Source of the DNA: Pinus tabuliformis
Taxonomy: Eukaryota; Streptophyta; Pinopsida; Pinales; Pinaceae
Length of the DNA stretch: 64,000 nucleotides
Assembly: GCA_031772625.1 (NCBI GenBank)
Contig: CM062820.1
Span: 311,849,840-311,913,839, forward strand
Direction of reading: 5' to 3'
Both the position numbers and the translations under genes were made by a program. The notes beneath the pieces were generated by a model, which ran no database searches, was not told the origin of the DNA, and saw only the letters and a list, made by a program, of their open reading frames with translations. Of this stretch, positions 1 through 13,190 are shown piece after piece (position 1 is the stretch's first letter; every line of letters begins with the position of its first letter).

Positions 1-1
1 C

Positions 2-3000
2 TGGCTCTCCCACCCAGACTTCTATAAAAACATTGCTATCTGGTGGGCAGAAGATTTGGATATTCAAGGCACAAGAATGTTCCTTCTTCAAAAAAGACTC
101 AAACACATTAAACTCCAGCTCAAGGAGTGGAATAAGAAGGATTATGGCAACATTTTTGAAGAGAAAGAAATTGTGGAAGGAAAAATGCATAAACTCAACC
201 AAACCCTAATTACAAAGGGTTTTGATAAGGAGCAGAATGAACTGGCAACTAAATATCATCAAAATTGGGAAAACTTATGTAAGCAAGAGGAAATTTTTTG
301 GAGGAAGAAATCCAGAGTGCAATGGCTAAAATAAGGAGATCGCAACACCATATTCTTCCACAAGACCACTATGGCGAACAGAGCTCACAACAAGATTTCT
401 ACTATTAAGGACAAGAAAGGTAACATGCTCAGCATGCATGAGGAAATCGAAGCTGAACTAGTTCAGCACTTTCGGGGCATTGCTCAGGAAACCTGCACTA
501 ACAGAGATCAATCTATCAGGGAGATTACTAGGCATATACCTAAGATAGTATCCACAGAAGACAATTTCAACCTCAACAGACCAGTGTTAGAAGAGGAGGT
601 CAAGGAGGTCCTTAAAGAGATGCAAAATGGCAAGGCACCAGGTCCAAATGGGTTCAATGTAGACTTCTTCAAAGCCTACTGGAATATAGTAAAACAGGAT
701 ATTCTGAGCATGGTGGAAGACCTAAGGAGGGATAAAACTATCCTGAAGACACTTAACACCACCTTTATCGCCCTGATCCCTAAACAGAATGTAGCCCAAA
801 CTCCTGATAGGTTCAAACCCATTGCCTTGTGCAATGTAGTCTATAAAATTATCTCCAATGTGGTTGCCAATAGACTCAAACCCCTTCTTCCTACCCTGGT
901 GGTAGCGGAACAGTCAGGATATGTGGAAGGCAGACAAAACCTCGACAACATCATTCAAGCTCAAGAGGTGGTTCACTCATTGAAAAACAATAAGAAAGCT
1001 GCTATGATCATGCAACTAGACATAGCCAAAGCCTATGATAAGCTAAACTGGACATACATCAGAAAATTTCTTGCTACTTTTGGGTTTGATCATAACTGGA
1101 TCAGATGGGTTATGGCCCTAGTCACTTCACCCAGCTTTTCAATCCTGGTTAATGGTTCACCCTCGGAGACTTTCACTCCTTCAAGAGGCTTAAGGCAGGG
1201 AGATCCACTCTCTCCCTTTCTTTTTATAATCATGATGGAAGGGCTGGGGAGAAAGATCAGACATGCCAAGGTAGTGGGTTCAATCAAAGGTCTCCAACTT
1301 TCTAAAGAGGGTCGTGCTTTAACTCATCAAAAATTTGTGGATGATACTATGCTACAAGGGATCCCCACGGTCAAGGAAGCTCTTGCCTATAAGCAAATCC
1401 TGAAAGACTTTGCCATGGCTTCAGGTTTGGAGGTAAATCTCTCTAAATCTAAATTTTTCTTCTTTATTACTCACATTTCTATTCAAAAAAATATTGCTAG
1501 AATTCTGGGCTTCCAAAGGGAGCTCCTCCCCTCGAAATATTTGGGAGTTCCTCTCACTGCCAAACCCTTACACAAGAGCATATGGGAACCTGTTATTAAC
1601 AAATTGCAAGACAAGGTCAAGAAATGGACCTTTAGATCTCTAAATTTGGCTTGTAGGTTAGTGCTAACCAAAGCTATCCTTCAATCCATCCCTGTCTTTA
1701 TGCTATCTATTCTACTAGCTCCTCAAAGTGTCCTACATCAGCTTAGATCCATCCAAAGAGACTTCCTTTGGGGCAAGGGGGAGGATCGTAAGAAATGGGC
1801 CTTGGTAGGTTGGGATAAGATATCCAAACCTAAGAGCTTTGGTGGGCTAGGTTTGGATGACCCTAACTTACTTAGCAAGGTTCTAAGTGCCAAATTATGG
1901 TGGCAATGGGTTAAAGAGCCAGAGACGCAGTGGGCAACCATTTGGAAAGAAAAATATGCTAGCACCTGGAATAACCATGATCTAATAAGAATGTCAGGTC
2001 ACAGAAAGGGTTCGTACATTTGGAACAAAGCCTGGGATAACCGTGGTTTGGTCCAAGCAAACAGCTTCTGGGAAATCAGAGAAGGAAATATCAGCGTGTT
2101 CTGGGAGGCCAGATGGCAACAAGAACCTATATTATTAAATGAAGACCTAAGTGATCTCAAGAGTAACACTGATAGCAATAGAATTTATAAAGTGAAAGAC
2201 TTTTGGGAGCAAACCAATAACAATGATAAGCAGAGAATCTAGAGGAATTTTGATTTTAGGGATAACAACACCCTGAAGGCTAAAGTAGAAACTCTTCAGG
2301 AAATGTTAGATTAGAGGAAGATTCTGAAATCTAAGGGCCATGATCAGTTGAGATGGGGCAACAATAATGAGGGGGTTTTTAATCTCAAGGAAGCAAAGCT
2401 CATTCTCCTTGACCTTAATTCTCAATTTCCAGACAAAACCTGGCTTAACCTGTGGAGACACCAAGGCTAGATGAAGATTAAACTTTTCATGTGGCTCGTT
2501 CAGCACATGAAAATTCTGACCTGGGACAATATTAGGAAGAGGGGCATTATGGAACCTTCTAGATGCCAGCGTGTGAAGAGCATGAGGAAACTATGGAGCA
2601 CCTTCTCAATAGCTGTATGTTCTCCTCTAGTCTGTGGGACTCTTTTTCTTTTATTTTCCATCAGACAGATAGAGACAAAAATAACATCTGCAACAACCTA
2701 ACCAACTGGAGAAAATATTTTTCAGACAATGAAGTTCTAGCCACAGCTTGGGCCCTCTTTTTGAGCTTCATTGTTTGGAATGTTTGGAAATAGAGGAACA
2801 ACAAAATCTTCAAAGAAGTCAGGAGAACTTCCCATTGCATTTTTTAGCTGATCTTAAAACAGCTCAAGGAAACGGCTAGCACCATTGTACGAAACCTCTC
2901 CAAGAACCCTCCTTCGGCTTCTAACCTGAGAATTCTCTGTAAATTGGGCCTGCAAGGCATCTCTCCTCAAGGTCTGGATAGGAATCTAACCTCCCTGAGG

Positions 3001-3576
3001 GATGCAAATGATTTCTGGCATCCTCCTCCAAAGGGTTATCTGAAATACAACATAGATGGAGCTTCAAAAGGTAACCCGGGTACAACTGGTTATGGAGGGG
3101 TGCTTAGAGATGAGAATGGTAGTGTCCTCTTCATCTTCCACTCTCATCTAGGATAGGCTAGTAATAACTTGATGGAATTGATGGCTATGGAGCAATGTTT
3201 AGATTTCCTGAGTTGGGAAAACAGGAAAAACGTCATTGTGGAGGCTAACTCTGAACTTATTATCAATTCAGTCAAGAAAATCAGTGGGGGCACTAAGCCA
3301 GAAAAAGTCTCAAAAAATTGGAGACTAATTCAGGGCTTTCAATGGATTCAACACCACCTTCAAAGCCTCCGTACAGTAGGCTTTAAGCATGTCCGCAGGT
3401 CGGCGAACAAATTAGCAGATTTGCTAGCCAACCAAGGTGTTATCAACACAAAGAATAGAGTGGCATCAAAATGGCATGAGCTCCCTCAGAGAAGGTTAAA
3501 GGCGGCTCTACAGGAACAAGCAGAAAATGATAAGTTGGAGTTTAGTGATAGAGCCCTGGACCAAGAATCAAATTGA
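2..3576 (+). pseudogene. LINE ORF2: reverse transcriptase and RNase H, broken
   Basis: One frame reads through 2-2560. It begins with the linker typical of plant L1 ORF2 (WLSHPDF, then WLK-stop-GDRNT near 330). The reverse transcriptase follows, with GKAPGPNGF near 630-655, LRQGDPLSPF near 1190-1220 and the catalytic FVDD box intact at 1334-1345. Premature stops fall at about 332, 2240, 2312 and 2468. At about 2561-2565 the frame shifts by one base inside the zf-RVT cysteine motif (PSRC joined to PACEEHEE). The new frame carries RNase H to 3576, with stops near 2791, 2848 and 3154. The RNase H motifs YNIDGAS and HVRRSANKLAD are visible, but the Asp expected in the third motif reads Asn (VEANSEL, near 3240). 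Identification rests on these motifs. The enzyme would copy LINE RNA at a nicked genomic target. Confidence 0.92.
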
Positions 3577-4392
3577 CTCAACCTTTGCTTTTGTCACCTG
3601 CATGTGTCATCAATTTCGGATAAGCAGTTATGTGCAATGGAGAAAACCTTGTCTGCTCACTCATATTCCCAGAGTAAGGGAGAGGATGTTCTCTGCATAT
3701 TGTGGGGAACAAAATGAGTGCCTCATGTTTTTTTTTAGTGACAAACCTATTTTATTTTCAGGGTTCCAGGTTCAAGCGAGGGGGATCCACTTGCGCAGGA
3801 AGAGCCATGTTGTTTCCGATTGCCGGATTGTTAAGAAGTCGGGGTGTCGGCATGGAATAACGCCCCCTAGGCGGTTTCAGGCAGATCACATTACTTTTAA
3901 TGGGAAAATGGTTTTAGAGATATCACTGCGATACCATACAATATCCAACAAGTGGCAAGGAGAGGGTACCGAAAACCTCCCTTCCCCGCTCACTAATGTC
4001 AAACCAACTTATCCAATGCGATATCAATATTAGCTATTGGATGTAGTTTATGGCGATCAACGATTGAGTGGGTTCGTGCAACTTGGGGGGTAGGACGATT
4101 AATCTTCGGTCTTTTTGACGGTGTGATCTCTTCCTCGGCCATCGATCTTCGAACCTTCTTTTAGACGGATTAGATGGTTTAGGCTTTTTCGATAGTGGTG
4201 AAGCGGGAAAGTTCATGAGCTTTCCGGAAGCCGAGTTACCTTTTTGTTTGGTTTTCCTTGGGTTTGGGTTTCTTTGGGAGGCTAATTAGTTTTGACTTGG
4301 ATATCATGGGCTCCACACTTGTAAAAATTGTACTCTACCTTTTCGGTTTAATGAAATAGAAGGATCCATACTTGCTTTAGCAAAAAAAAAAA
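3577..4392 (+). other. LINE 3' untranslated region and poly(A) tail
   Basis: About 800 bases lie between the RNase H stop and the A11 tract. No conserved coding motif was found in any frame. The last 60 bases carry an AATGAAAT stretch near 4350, which could act as a degenerate polyadenylation signal, followed by the A tract. The short open frames here look like chance. Confidence 0.75.
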
Positions 4393-7189
4393 GCACTCCC
4401 CTCAATAACTTACAGAGTTTGAATTGACCAACGATGTGGAATCAGAGATAGAATGAGGCATATACTTTATAAATTTTGGAGGGTTTGGAAACACGTAGTC
4501 ATTTGTTCATATGTGACGGTATATGCAATGAATCAGTGAAGGCTCCAAAGGTTAATTTAATGATTGCATGAATTTGAGGATATGAAGTTACTTGTCAAAG
4601 AATTGTTTGATAACAATATATATGGCATTGTTCCTTATATATCAATGGGTCCTTCCAAATATGGCATCCAAGAGTGCAAGAATGCAATCAAGCATTGAAG
4701 CATGATTAACCTATTTAAAATACAAAAACAAACTGACTAAATGCGATGTGTAGAATCTAGATATACTACAAGTAAGATCACATATCCTAATTATTTAAAA
4801 TTTACATGGAAGGAATAAAGTAGATTATTTCTGAAAATATCATGTAATCACACCACAACTTACAATTTTAACATTCCATCAAATAATATTGACCCATAAG
4901 TTTTCAACTAAAAGCCTATGAGACAAAATATTAAACTTTATAAATAAGGCTTACTCTGTCATGCAATTCATCTGCTAGCTCTCATTGAAGGCTCTCATTT
5001 GGAGCTAGTTTTCCACTTCTCAAGCAAGCACCATGAGCAGTAACCTGAAACAAGCATCTTCCATCTGTTGGTATGGATACACAAGTAAATTCAAATAAGA
5101 TTAGAAAATTAAAAGGAAGGGATTTTCAAAATACTTTTCAGATTAGTAAATTAAAAAGGAGGTATTTTCAAAATTATTTTCTCTCAAAACAGTTTGTTTC
5201 CTTAAATAATGCAACCAAGAGCAAAGGCATCTGTCACACTAAACTCACTAGATTATAGAATTCCATAAAGATTTAAAGGTTTTCTTTGAACAAGCTTTTT
5301 TTTGAATAAATAAGCACAAGTTCTCACTAGCCTATCATGTTGCATTGTGAAGGCATTCGAATCAACTAACCAATCAATCAAACCTAGTAAACAAAAAACA
5401 ATGATATAATATGTTTCATTGACTATTAAACATTCCAAATACTTCACACAATTGGAGGCAATTAAAAGTTCAAACTCATTCACAACATTAATCTTCGGGC
5501 TATGCCACCAACTATTAGTAAAATTCAAACCTAGGAAAGTTATAAACCTTTAGGAATCTAAAGTGTAACGGTTTTTATGATAATGTCTAATACGAACTAC
5601 AAACATGGTATGCACAGTGCATCCAAACAAATTAACTTCTACTACATCACGATGCTCAAAGCAGTCATTAGATTGTGCCAAATTACTATACACTAAGCAC
5701 ATCACTCTTTCACAAAATTTTAGCATTTCTTATGACTATAAAAGAAAATGCATTTCACCTCCATGCAATTGATCCATATTTCTGCTTATGAAATCTTTAC
5801 CTAACTGAGATATTTATGAAAATAGGATTTGAGCCTCCACTCAAACCCACAGTCCCATGAGTATTGAGGGAGAAACTAGTATAGAAATATATTATTATAC
5901 TCAAGTTATATTTATGAGTTGTGCTTCACATTCAGTGCTTTTCTAGCTATTAGATAATCTAGTGCATAACAAAATCCCTAAGATCCAAAATATAATTTAG
6001 TATTTAATAAAAATGAAAAATTAGCAAAAAGGAAAACTACTACAAAAACTAATTGAATGAATGACTAAATCCCTGAGATCCACTAGCACCAATACTTATA
6101 TGAGATGTCAAATGTTCCAAAGCTTTCTAATTCAGTCTAGCAGCGGACACTGGCCCATGCCACAAGTTGTTGAATCGAAAGATCAGAGAAAATTCTATCA
6201 TTAAGTAACATAATTAATAAAATGGGTTAGATTATATTTCACATTGGATGTTTTTAAAATAAATTGAGACATTAATCCTATGTTGAATATTTGAATGAAA
6301 TGTTATGTCTTCCTCATAACATTCTGAAGTATTACAATTAGATTGAACTTGGTCAATTAATGTTCTCATCATTCCCTTCAATCTGTTCTCAGGTTGGTTA
6401 TGGTAACTCAAACCATTACAAACCCCAACGTTACTTGAGGATATCACCCATTGTCACCTTGGTGATCATCCTTCTCACTTAAGGCCAGCTCTCCTCCAAC
6501 ACAAGGGAGGAATCCCTGAGAAGCCTATAGAACTGTCCTTTAAATGCTAGAAAAATAGATTTGTAGAATGATATTGTTTTTGTATTTTAAGATTTAAAAT
6601 GGCAAGCTAAGCAAGACCTAGTGCCTAGTCCTTTGGCTATATACTCTAGGAAACAAACATAACTTGAAAATTGATGAATACAATGTGAGTCATGAGAAAA
6701 CAACCAAACAAAAAGTGTTATTAGTCAAGAATAGATCAAATAAATATGTAACAACGCTATCTCCTAATAGATGGAATAGTTGAAGACAATGTGCTCCTCC
6801 AACTTGATCTCTTGTAAGTGACATAGCTAAAAATTCCTTTTGAGGTGTGTGATGTGGTGAGCTATCTCAAACCAAAGCTAGTGGGAGCCCACTTTGAAAG
6901 AACCAAGGGGAATCCTAAGGTTGTGCATCCAATGTCTATTAGTATAGATAGGCCTAACAATAAGAGTCACTTAGCTACATAAAGCACTCAAAATAATAAA
7001 ATGGCATATTCAAGCTAACACCTTCGAGGAGGGAAATCCAAGTGATTTGGATGTAGCTTGTAGATATCCTCTCTAATCTCCTAGGTTAAGTCTTATTTAG
7101 ATAGTAGGAGCTCACCTAGAGTGTCTAAAGATTACCTAAAAAGGGAAAGTCGATTGATAGAAATGGCCACTAACTGAAGAAATTAAGAT
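4393..7189. other. AT-rich intergenic DNA, no gene seen
   Basis: No protein motif, RNA gene or transposon end was recognised on either strand, and every open frame is short. A TATAAATA string near 4939 is followed by nothing gene-like. The composition suggests old, eroded repeats. Confidence 0.6.
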
Positions 7190-7700
7190 GAACCCACAAC
7201 AATTACACCAGGGGAGGTCTATTGAAGCAATACCCTGAACTCCACCTAGATGATAGAATGAGGAATTGCATGTTTGTAGCAGATGAAGCATTGTAATATA
7301 AGGGTTTAGAATCTCTCTATCCTAGCCCAATTAACCCAAAGCAAGCCAGGTCCCCACACCTTGAAGCCATAAAGGGTCATGGCTCTCATGATCATGTCCA
7401 AAGTGGTGCATCTTGAACGAGATGTCCTACAACACTATCTCTTGAGCCAAGCAAGACATTCATTATTAAGATGGGGATAGAAAGCATGCCTCAATCTAAA
7501 CTAGACTCCTAAGACCTAAACCCCAAGTATGTGTAGGTTGTAGGAATCTCAATCCCATCCCCTCCAAAGTAAAATGGTAGTCAAAGAAAGCATGTTGAGA
7601 CATGCTGATGATCATAACCTTAGTCTTGAATACGAATCTATACTAACTTGATGGTTTACTTGCAAGCCTCGGTTTGGTACTTTCTATTTCCATTTAGAAA
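7190..7700 (-). pseudogene. Fossil RTE-type LINE reverse transcriptase C-terminus
   Basis: Reading the minus strand from about 7630 down to 7200 and switching frames gives a damaged but recognisable string. It includes NTKVMI, a THTWGLGL piece where plant RTE elements have TYLGV, IEACF, then LYGFKVWGPGLL, WARIERF, a stop, TLIL, and HAIPHSII. This order matches the region after the catalytic box in plant RTE-clade LINEs, where LYG-x-x-VWG, an IERVQ-like stretch and a P-x-x-I-I-L-A-E-F block are typical. Several stops and at least two frame changes are present. No catalytic box, ends or target duplication were located, so the limits are approximate and the call rests on recalled family motifs. 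Confidence 0.55.
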
Positions 7701-8612
7701 CTTCAAATAACTAGAAGAGTAATTATGTTTCCCTCCTCTTATCGTAATGACACTACTCTTCCAAAGGAAAAATGTGGAACACATTGCTGGGTTCTGGTTG
7801 TCCTCCAATTATCACCTAGATCTAGAGGAAGAGAGAATACAATGTAAATACATAAGAAGTTAGAAAACATGGCCTATTGGAATTATGATTTATGCCAATA
7901 GTTTTATTTTTGAATATGCTTATCAAATAATGTAACTTATGTAATAAGGCATGGGTCATGCCACAACAAAAACATGGGTGGAAAATAGGTTGTGCCACCA
8001 TCACAACAATGCAAAATCTAGGGAGAATAAAATGTCCCTACTCTCTAGATTCTCACTTAAATATATAATCAAGGTCAACCTCCTCATCTGTTCAAGGAGT
8101 TTAGGGTTTTCAAAATATGCCTAAAGAGAATTACAATGTGACAATATTGTAAATGCTTAAGCTACTTGTAATATATTAGAATGTAGGGTTGTTATTTCTA
8201 TTGGAGCGTAAATTCATGTAATGTTCAGATTGCAGCTTGGCCTACAACACTTATCAAAACAATAGGTTCCATTCCCATTATAGTTTTTGATGCTTACTGC
8301 ATCCATTCTAGGATTGATGGTCAACATGCTTCATACAAAACAAGAAGCAAGGAGATCGTAGGCATTGCACAAATTTTCCCATATGTCCCTTATAACACTT
8401 TCTTCATCATAAGTGGCTAAGCTTGGTGAACCCAATTTCACTTCCCCAAAACATCTCTAAGGGAATTTTCCAAGAATTGTGGAGGAGGCATTTGAATGTG
8501 GTCCACATATAGAAGCATGCTTCAATTAACTTTAATGAAGTGACAAATGAGTACTAGATTCAGCTCAACTAATTTTATATTGGACTTATTAAAGGATGGG
8601 TACTATTGATAG

Positions 8613-9099
8613 GACCTAATGACGTTGGCATTCACTAGAACAATTGCTTGAAGATATTATGTTTCTTACGCTGCAACTATCTATATAAATCTATCTATCT
8701 ATCTATCTATTCCATTTACAGATGGACTAAGAGGCTATTGAAAAACTAAAGGTCTTCATTCGTGTAGTAAGAGGTTATTTCAAGCCCTGTACTTAATTTC
8801 TCTAGCCTCCTGCGTAATTAGTTACATAATATCTATAGATCCTAAGTTACTTAGTGAGGGGCTGGTTATAAATGGATAGGGGCCAAACCCCTATATCTAT
8901 ACAAGAAGTTTGAAGTGGCAGTCTGGCTTTTGCATATCGGATCGAAAATGTAGTTGGGAGCGAACTATACATTAAGTGTCGGTCTCTTATTTACTAACTC
9001 TATTGGTACTTCCATGAAGTCAGTTAAAGGTATCAATCAATAGTAAATAGGAAGAAAATTTTACAAGCCAATATTCCTGGTAATCTACTCTATCTCCAA
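8613..9099 (+). repeat. Possible solo LTR (weak)
   Basis: The segment starts TGATAGG and ends CTCCAACA. It has a TATAAAT-like box near 8870 followed by a GC-richer leader and an AT-rich end, in the order of a plant LTR. No target duplication matches (ACTAT on the left, AGAAC on the right) and no primer-binding site follows. It could equally be unrelated intergenic sequence. Confidence 0.2.
8688..8711. repeat. ATCT tetranucleotide microsatellite
   Basis: About six uninterrupted copies of the four-base unit are visible. This is a simple sequence repeat and probably polymorphic. Confidence 0.9.
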
Positions 9100-10921
9100 C
9101 AAGAACATTAATTTCACATAAAACCAAAATACATTAAGTTTTGAAACAACCATTCACATAGCTTTTCACATGTTTTGCATTTTGTTCTATGTGGAGGGAT
9201 GAGGTAACCCTCATCTCTTGCTCAAGGACACTTCAATATGTCTAATCTTTAGATCCCATGGCTTATTTAGGATCTATCTAAGTTTTATGAACTTGTTGGA
9301 GGAAGCTATGTTGTCCATTCTACATGCCTTTTCACTTTCTTTTTTTATTCTCTATTGTTTGTAAATATTTTCCTATAAATATAAGACAAATTTTATTCAA
9401 AAGAAAGAAGACAAATAGAAGAAAATCTAACATTGAGTTCACTAGAACAAAGTTTGGCATTGATTGTCTATATACAAGGTGACTGTAAACCACAAGGAGA
9501 AAGCTTAGAGGTGCAAGGCACTAAAGAAGATGCATTCAATGTAGAGGTGTGAATATATAGGCAAAGGAAATCTCTCTGAAGTCTGTCAGCAGAAAGACAT
9601 TGTCCAAGGAGTCAAGTTAATCTGTAAATGTAATATGCCTATGGCCTCTCCATTTCAACAACACGGATCCTTGTGGAATTAATAAATTCAACTGGTGTCT
9701 CTACAATTCTTTGAATGACAAATTAAAACAATGCATATAAATTCCTTAACACTAACCTCTGTGTCTGTGTTATGCTTTCAATTATTTATTTTATGTGTGG
9801 CATATCTAGAGAACCCAGTTTCTAATACATTGATTTCCAACTATTAAATAAGGTTATTTCATTTCAAAACATTCACAACACTTCTACGCTCATTAATGAA
9901 ACAAAAGAACAACTATATCTATTGTTCGATTAGACACAAACATCACAATGAGCATTATCCTTCAAGGCAGCACTGAATTTATGGTTCTTAATTTGAAGAG
10001 GAGGCAATGGGGATTTAAATATGCACTTGGTTTGAAATATGGTATCCAAGCACCAACACTACATTAAATAAGAACAGAATCACTCCAGCATTAAATAAGA
10101 ATAGTAGCACTTTCATCAAGTTTCAACGTCAACATCACCAAGTATTGACACAGTTATATATTCAGATGAGGATATCTACAGGCCAGCTCATTTTCTGCCC
10201 TCAATCTCAGCAATTAACAAAGTAATGAGAAAGTATTTGTTTACAAAAAGAAAGATATGAAGTGACATACATATACAAATTTTTCAAGTATGCTTGTTTT
10301 GAAATTTACCATACTATGCATTCTCCAAAGACTTCCTGGTCTTGCTTATGTTCAATTTTAGAATAGGGGTCCAAAAAATAACAATTTTAAGTGTAGAATT
10401 GATATATGGAGAATTACATAGCCTAAAAGACATCCATAATACATATACATTAAACAAATGGGTATATCACTCACATGGTTAGTCACAGAAATAAGAATAC
10501 CAGACCATCTTTTTCAAAATCAAGCCTAGAAAATATCGGCGTCGTTATATTGCTCTTTTGTTAACCATGTGGTCACACACATCATGATGATGCTACCTTG
10601 TCTTCTCCAAAGTAAGTGTACCATATTTCAACATTAATTTTCAAATCTCACTGAAAAACCACCTCTCTGTTGTGACATAAATGCTTCCTACTGACTGTGA
10701 ATTAAGTAAAAGGAATTGGTTATGTGATGCTTGAATGTTTTTTATAATCTCTAGAAAATATGCTCATTTTGAGAACGTAATAGAGTCGCCATGTATGTGC
10801 TTTAATTTGGACTGATCTAAGCATATACGACATCACTTATGAAGATATTGTTTCACAAGCTATCCAGATATTTCGAAAAACATTGAGGCTACTCTATTTG
10901 GAACGTTTGAATTCATAGAAA

Positions 10922-11101
10922 GACCAAGTTCTACATGAAACCAAAACATGGGTTATGGTAACCATTTAGTTTCACCGATGAGCATTATAGGATAAATATA
11001 TCATCTCACTGAATCAATAAAAGGACCAAGTTTTCCATGAAACTTAAAAATGGGTTATGCTTCCCATATAGTTGCACTGATGGGCATTATATGATAAATG
11101 T
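10922..11101. repeat. Two-copy tandem duplication, 102-bp period
   Basis: A block starting GACCAAGTT at 10922 recurs from 11024 with the same order of sub-motifs (CATGAAAC, ATGGGTTATG, GATGAGCATTATA against GATGGGCATTATA, GATAAAT). The copies differ at many sites, so the duplication is old. No coding potential was seen. Confidence 0.7.
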
Positions 11102-11334
11102 TAAGAATGTTGATAATAGTTTCCTCAAACTTGAATCTTTATGCCTACTGGCATTTAACTGAAAGAATGTCAGACAAGAAAATTTATGAAGCATGCTTAA
11201 AAAAACATTGGCCAATTACACATCTGAGACAATAAATATTGTCTAGAGCTCCAACAATATCTTCATTCACCTTGTAGAGAAAGAGACATAAATGGTGGAA
11301 ACACTGATTGATGTGCCCTGTTTCTCCCACTGTG

Positions 11335-13190
11335 ATGGATTAGCAGAAACCATAGCCTCGGTTCTCTCCAAAAACTCAATGCAGGATGTTCTACTTTACT
11401 ATGTCCTTCCAGCATCATGATCACTTTATTCATTGAAGGCCTTACTTGTGCATCCTCCTGAATATATTAGAATGCAATTATGATAACCTTTTTTATCTGT
11501 TTCCACTCGTTGTCTACCAGATATCCTAGTTTCATATCAAGGACATTCCTGATCTTTGCTTCCTGAATCATACTAATTGCCCATGCAGGAAAAGACTGCA
11601 TCTCCTCCTGATGGGACAAGTCTAAATTCTTCCTCCCATTGATTATTTCTAACAAAACCATGCCGAAATTGTAAACATCACTCTTGTCTGTGGCACAGGA
11701 ATGTAGAATCCATTCAGGAGCTAAGTACCCAGGAGTCCCCTGACACAAGTAAATGAGTGGATCTGAGCGCTGTCCATTAACTTGGCCAGCCCAAAAGTTT
11801 GGCTCCAAAATTCTCATCTAGCATAATATTTTGAGGCTTGACGTCCAAATGAAGAATCCTATCCTTGGATTTGTCATGCAAGAAAGCCAATCCCCAAGAC
11901 ATATCATGGATGATATTGTATCTCTTTCTCCAATCAAGATATTGTGAAGGATTATTGTCATAAGGGCACTGAAACAACCAGTGATCAAGAGATCCATTGC
12001 TCATGTACTCATGCACCAGCAATCTATAGGTGCCATCAGTGAAAAACCCAAATAGTGTCACCAAATTTACATGGTTAATGCTTCCCAAGGTTGCAACCTC
12101 TACATGGAAATGCAAATGCCCTATATCAACGTTACACAGTTTCTTCACAACAACTTTTGTTCCATCAACAAGTTTCCCTTCAAACACAATTGAAAACCCA
12201 CCAACCCCAAGTTGCCTACTAAATCCTCCCATGGCCTCCTCCAACTCCATGTATGTATATCTTTGGGGAAAACTTGACAAATTTTCTAGAAATTAATCTT
12301 CTTTAGACTTGTGCTTCACCATTTGCTTCTTCACCTTATATCTCCATGCAAGAAATCCTAGTGCAAAAACCATGACAACAATGCAAACCCTTGATAGATA
12401 CCCTAATGCTCTTATCTGAGACTTGTTTCAGGGATTTGATCTCCTGATAATGGTAACACCCTCCAGAGTTATTCCAGAAGAAAGACGTAGCACAAGAATA
12501 ATTCAACATGCATGAGTTCTTGCATTGCTCAAGGCTGACGGAGCTCAGATTCCTGTACTCATTTGAAAAATAATCCACCCCATCAAGCTCCATCAATTGG
12601 TTTGAAGCCCCACATACAGGATTCTTCCTTGGACTACATCTGATATTGGGTTGAAATTCATTAAATATAGCATCACCCTGGCAGCCACAAGTCCCTCCTA
12701 AGCTACAAATGTTGAGTGAACCACAAATATCAGGAAGCTTATAAAAATCCATAAAGTAGATAGAAAACGTGCCTAAATAAAATACCAACATGGTCCTTGA
12801 TTGAATGTATGTTCTTAAATTCACATCACTATCCAATCTTAGAAACCAAAAGAAATCATTCCTAAGCTGAGCTCCCACAACAATTAATCTCAGGTTGAGC
12901 GCTCGTGTTGTAGCTGCAAGAGTTGCAAAGACTATTGTGGGAGAAGAGGAAGCAACAAAGAAAGAGAAATTATTTGTGAGGGACGAAGACATTATGGTTA
13001 CGATGGTTATGTCAGGTGTACAAATCTGAGAGCACGATGACAAAATTTGTGGTTTTCTATCAGCATAAAAATCTGTGGAGGCCACCAGCGTAAAAATTCG
13101 TGGATGAGTACACATGTCGTTGTCAGAACATGGTACACATGTCAGTACAAAGGAAAAAGGGTAGACAAAGGTTGGCCTAACCATTTTCAA
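11335..13190 (-). pseudogene. G-type lectin S-receptor-like kinase (SD2-like), broken
   Basis: The minus strand encodes, in order, a degraded C-terminal part of a mannose-binding lectin domain (FWFLRLDSD, FSIYFMDFY), an EGF-like cysteine stretch (DICGSLNICSLGGTCGC), a PAN/apple domain (12430-12600), a transmembrane segment (VCIVVMVFALGFLAWRY, about 12340-12400) and a Ser/Thr kinase. Kinase motifs seen are GVGGFSIVFEG, VVVKKL, HLDVKPQN (HLD is usual in this subfamily), [10 protein letters not shown] and [13 protein letters not shown] frameshift separates PAN from the membrane segment, a stop precedes the kinase near 12296, a deletion of about 7 bp near 11790-11797 removes the DFG aspartate and shifts the frame, and a TAA lies near 11464. 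The kinase tail (QVRPSMNKVIMMLEG) continues to about 11340. The signal peptide and first lectin half are missing. Family members are plasma-membrane sensors in defence or self-recognition. Confidence 0.9.

Larger units (their letters stand above)
1..4392 (+). mobile_element. L1-type LINE, left end outside window
   Basis: A non-LTR retrotransposon lies in sense orientation. Linker, reverse transcriptase, zinc-finger-like region and RNase H follow one another from base 2 to 3576. An untranslated 3' region then ends in an uninterrupted A11 tract at 4382-4392, which marks the 3' terminus. The apurinic endonuclease and ORF1 expected upstream are missing because the window starts inside ORF2, so the 5' end and target duplication cannot be seen. 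In-frame stops and one frameshift make this copy inactive. Confidence 0.93.
7701..10921. other. Non-coding DNA with small repeats
   Basis: No gene was found. The stretch contains a tetranucleotide microsatellite and a possible solo LTR (both listed separately), and otherwise AT-rich DNA without motifs. Confidence 0.6.

Noticed and set aside
3527..4033. 168-codon plus-strand frame overlapping the RNase H end
   Set aside because: It is in a different frame from the RNase H domain, extends into the 3' untranslated region and shows no known motif.
4034..4216. Minus-strand frame in the LINE 3' region
   Set aside because: Short, basic and without motif. The region is better explained as LINE 3' untranslated sequence.
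4930..5060. TATAAATA string as a gene promoter
   Set aside because: No open frame, splice sites or transcript-like composition follow it. TATA strings are common in AT-rich DNA.
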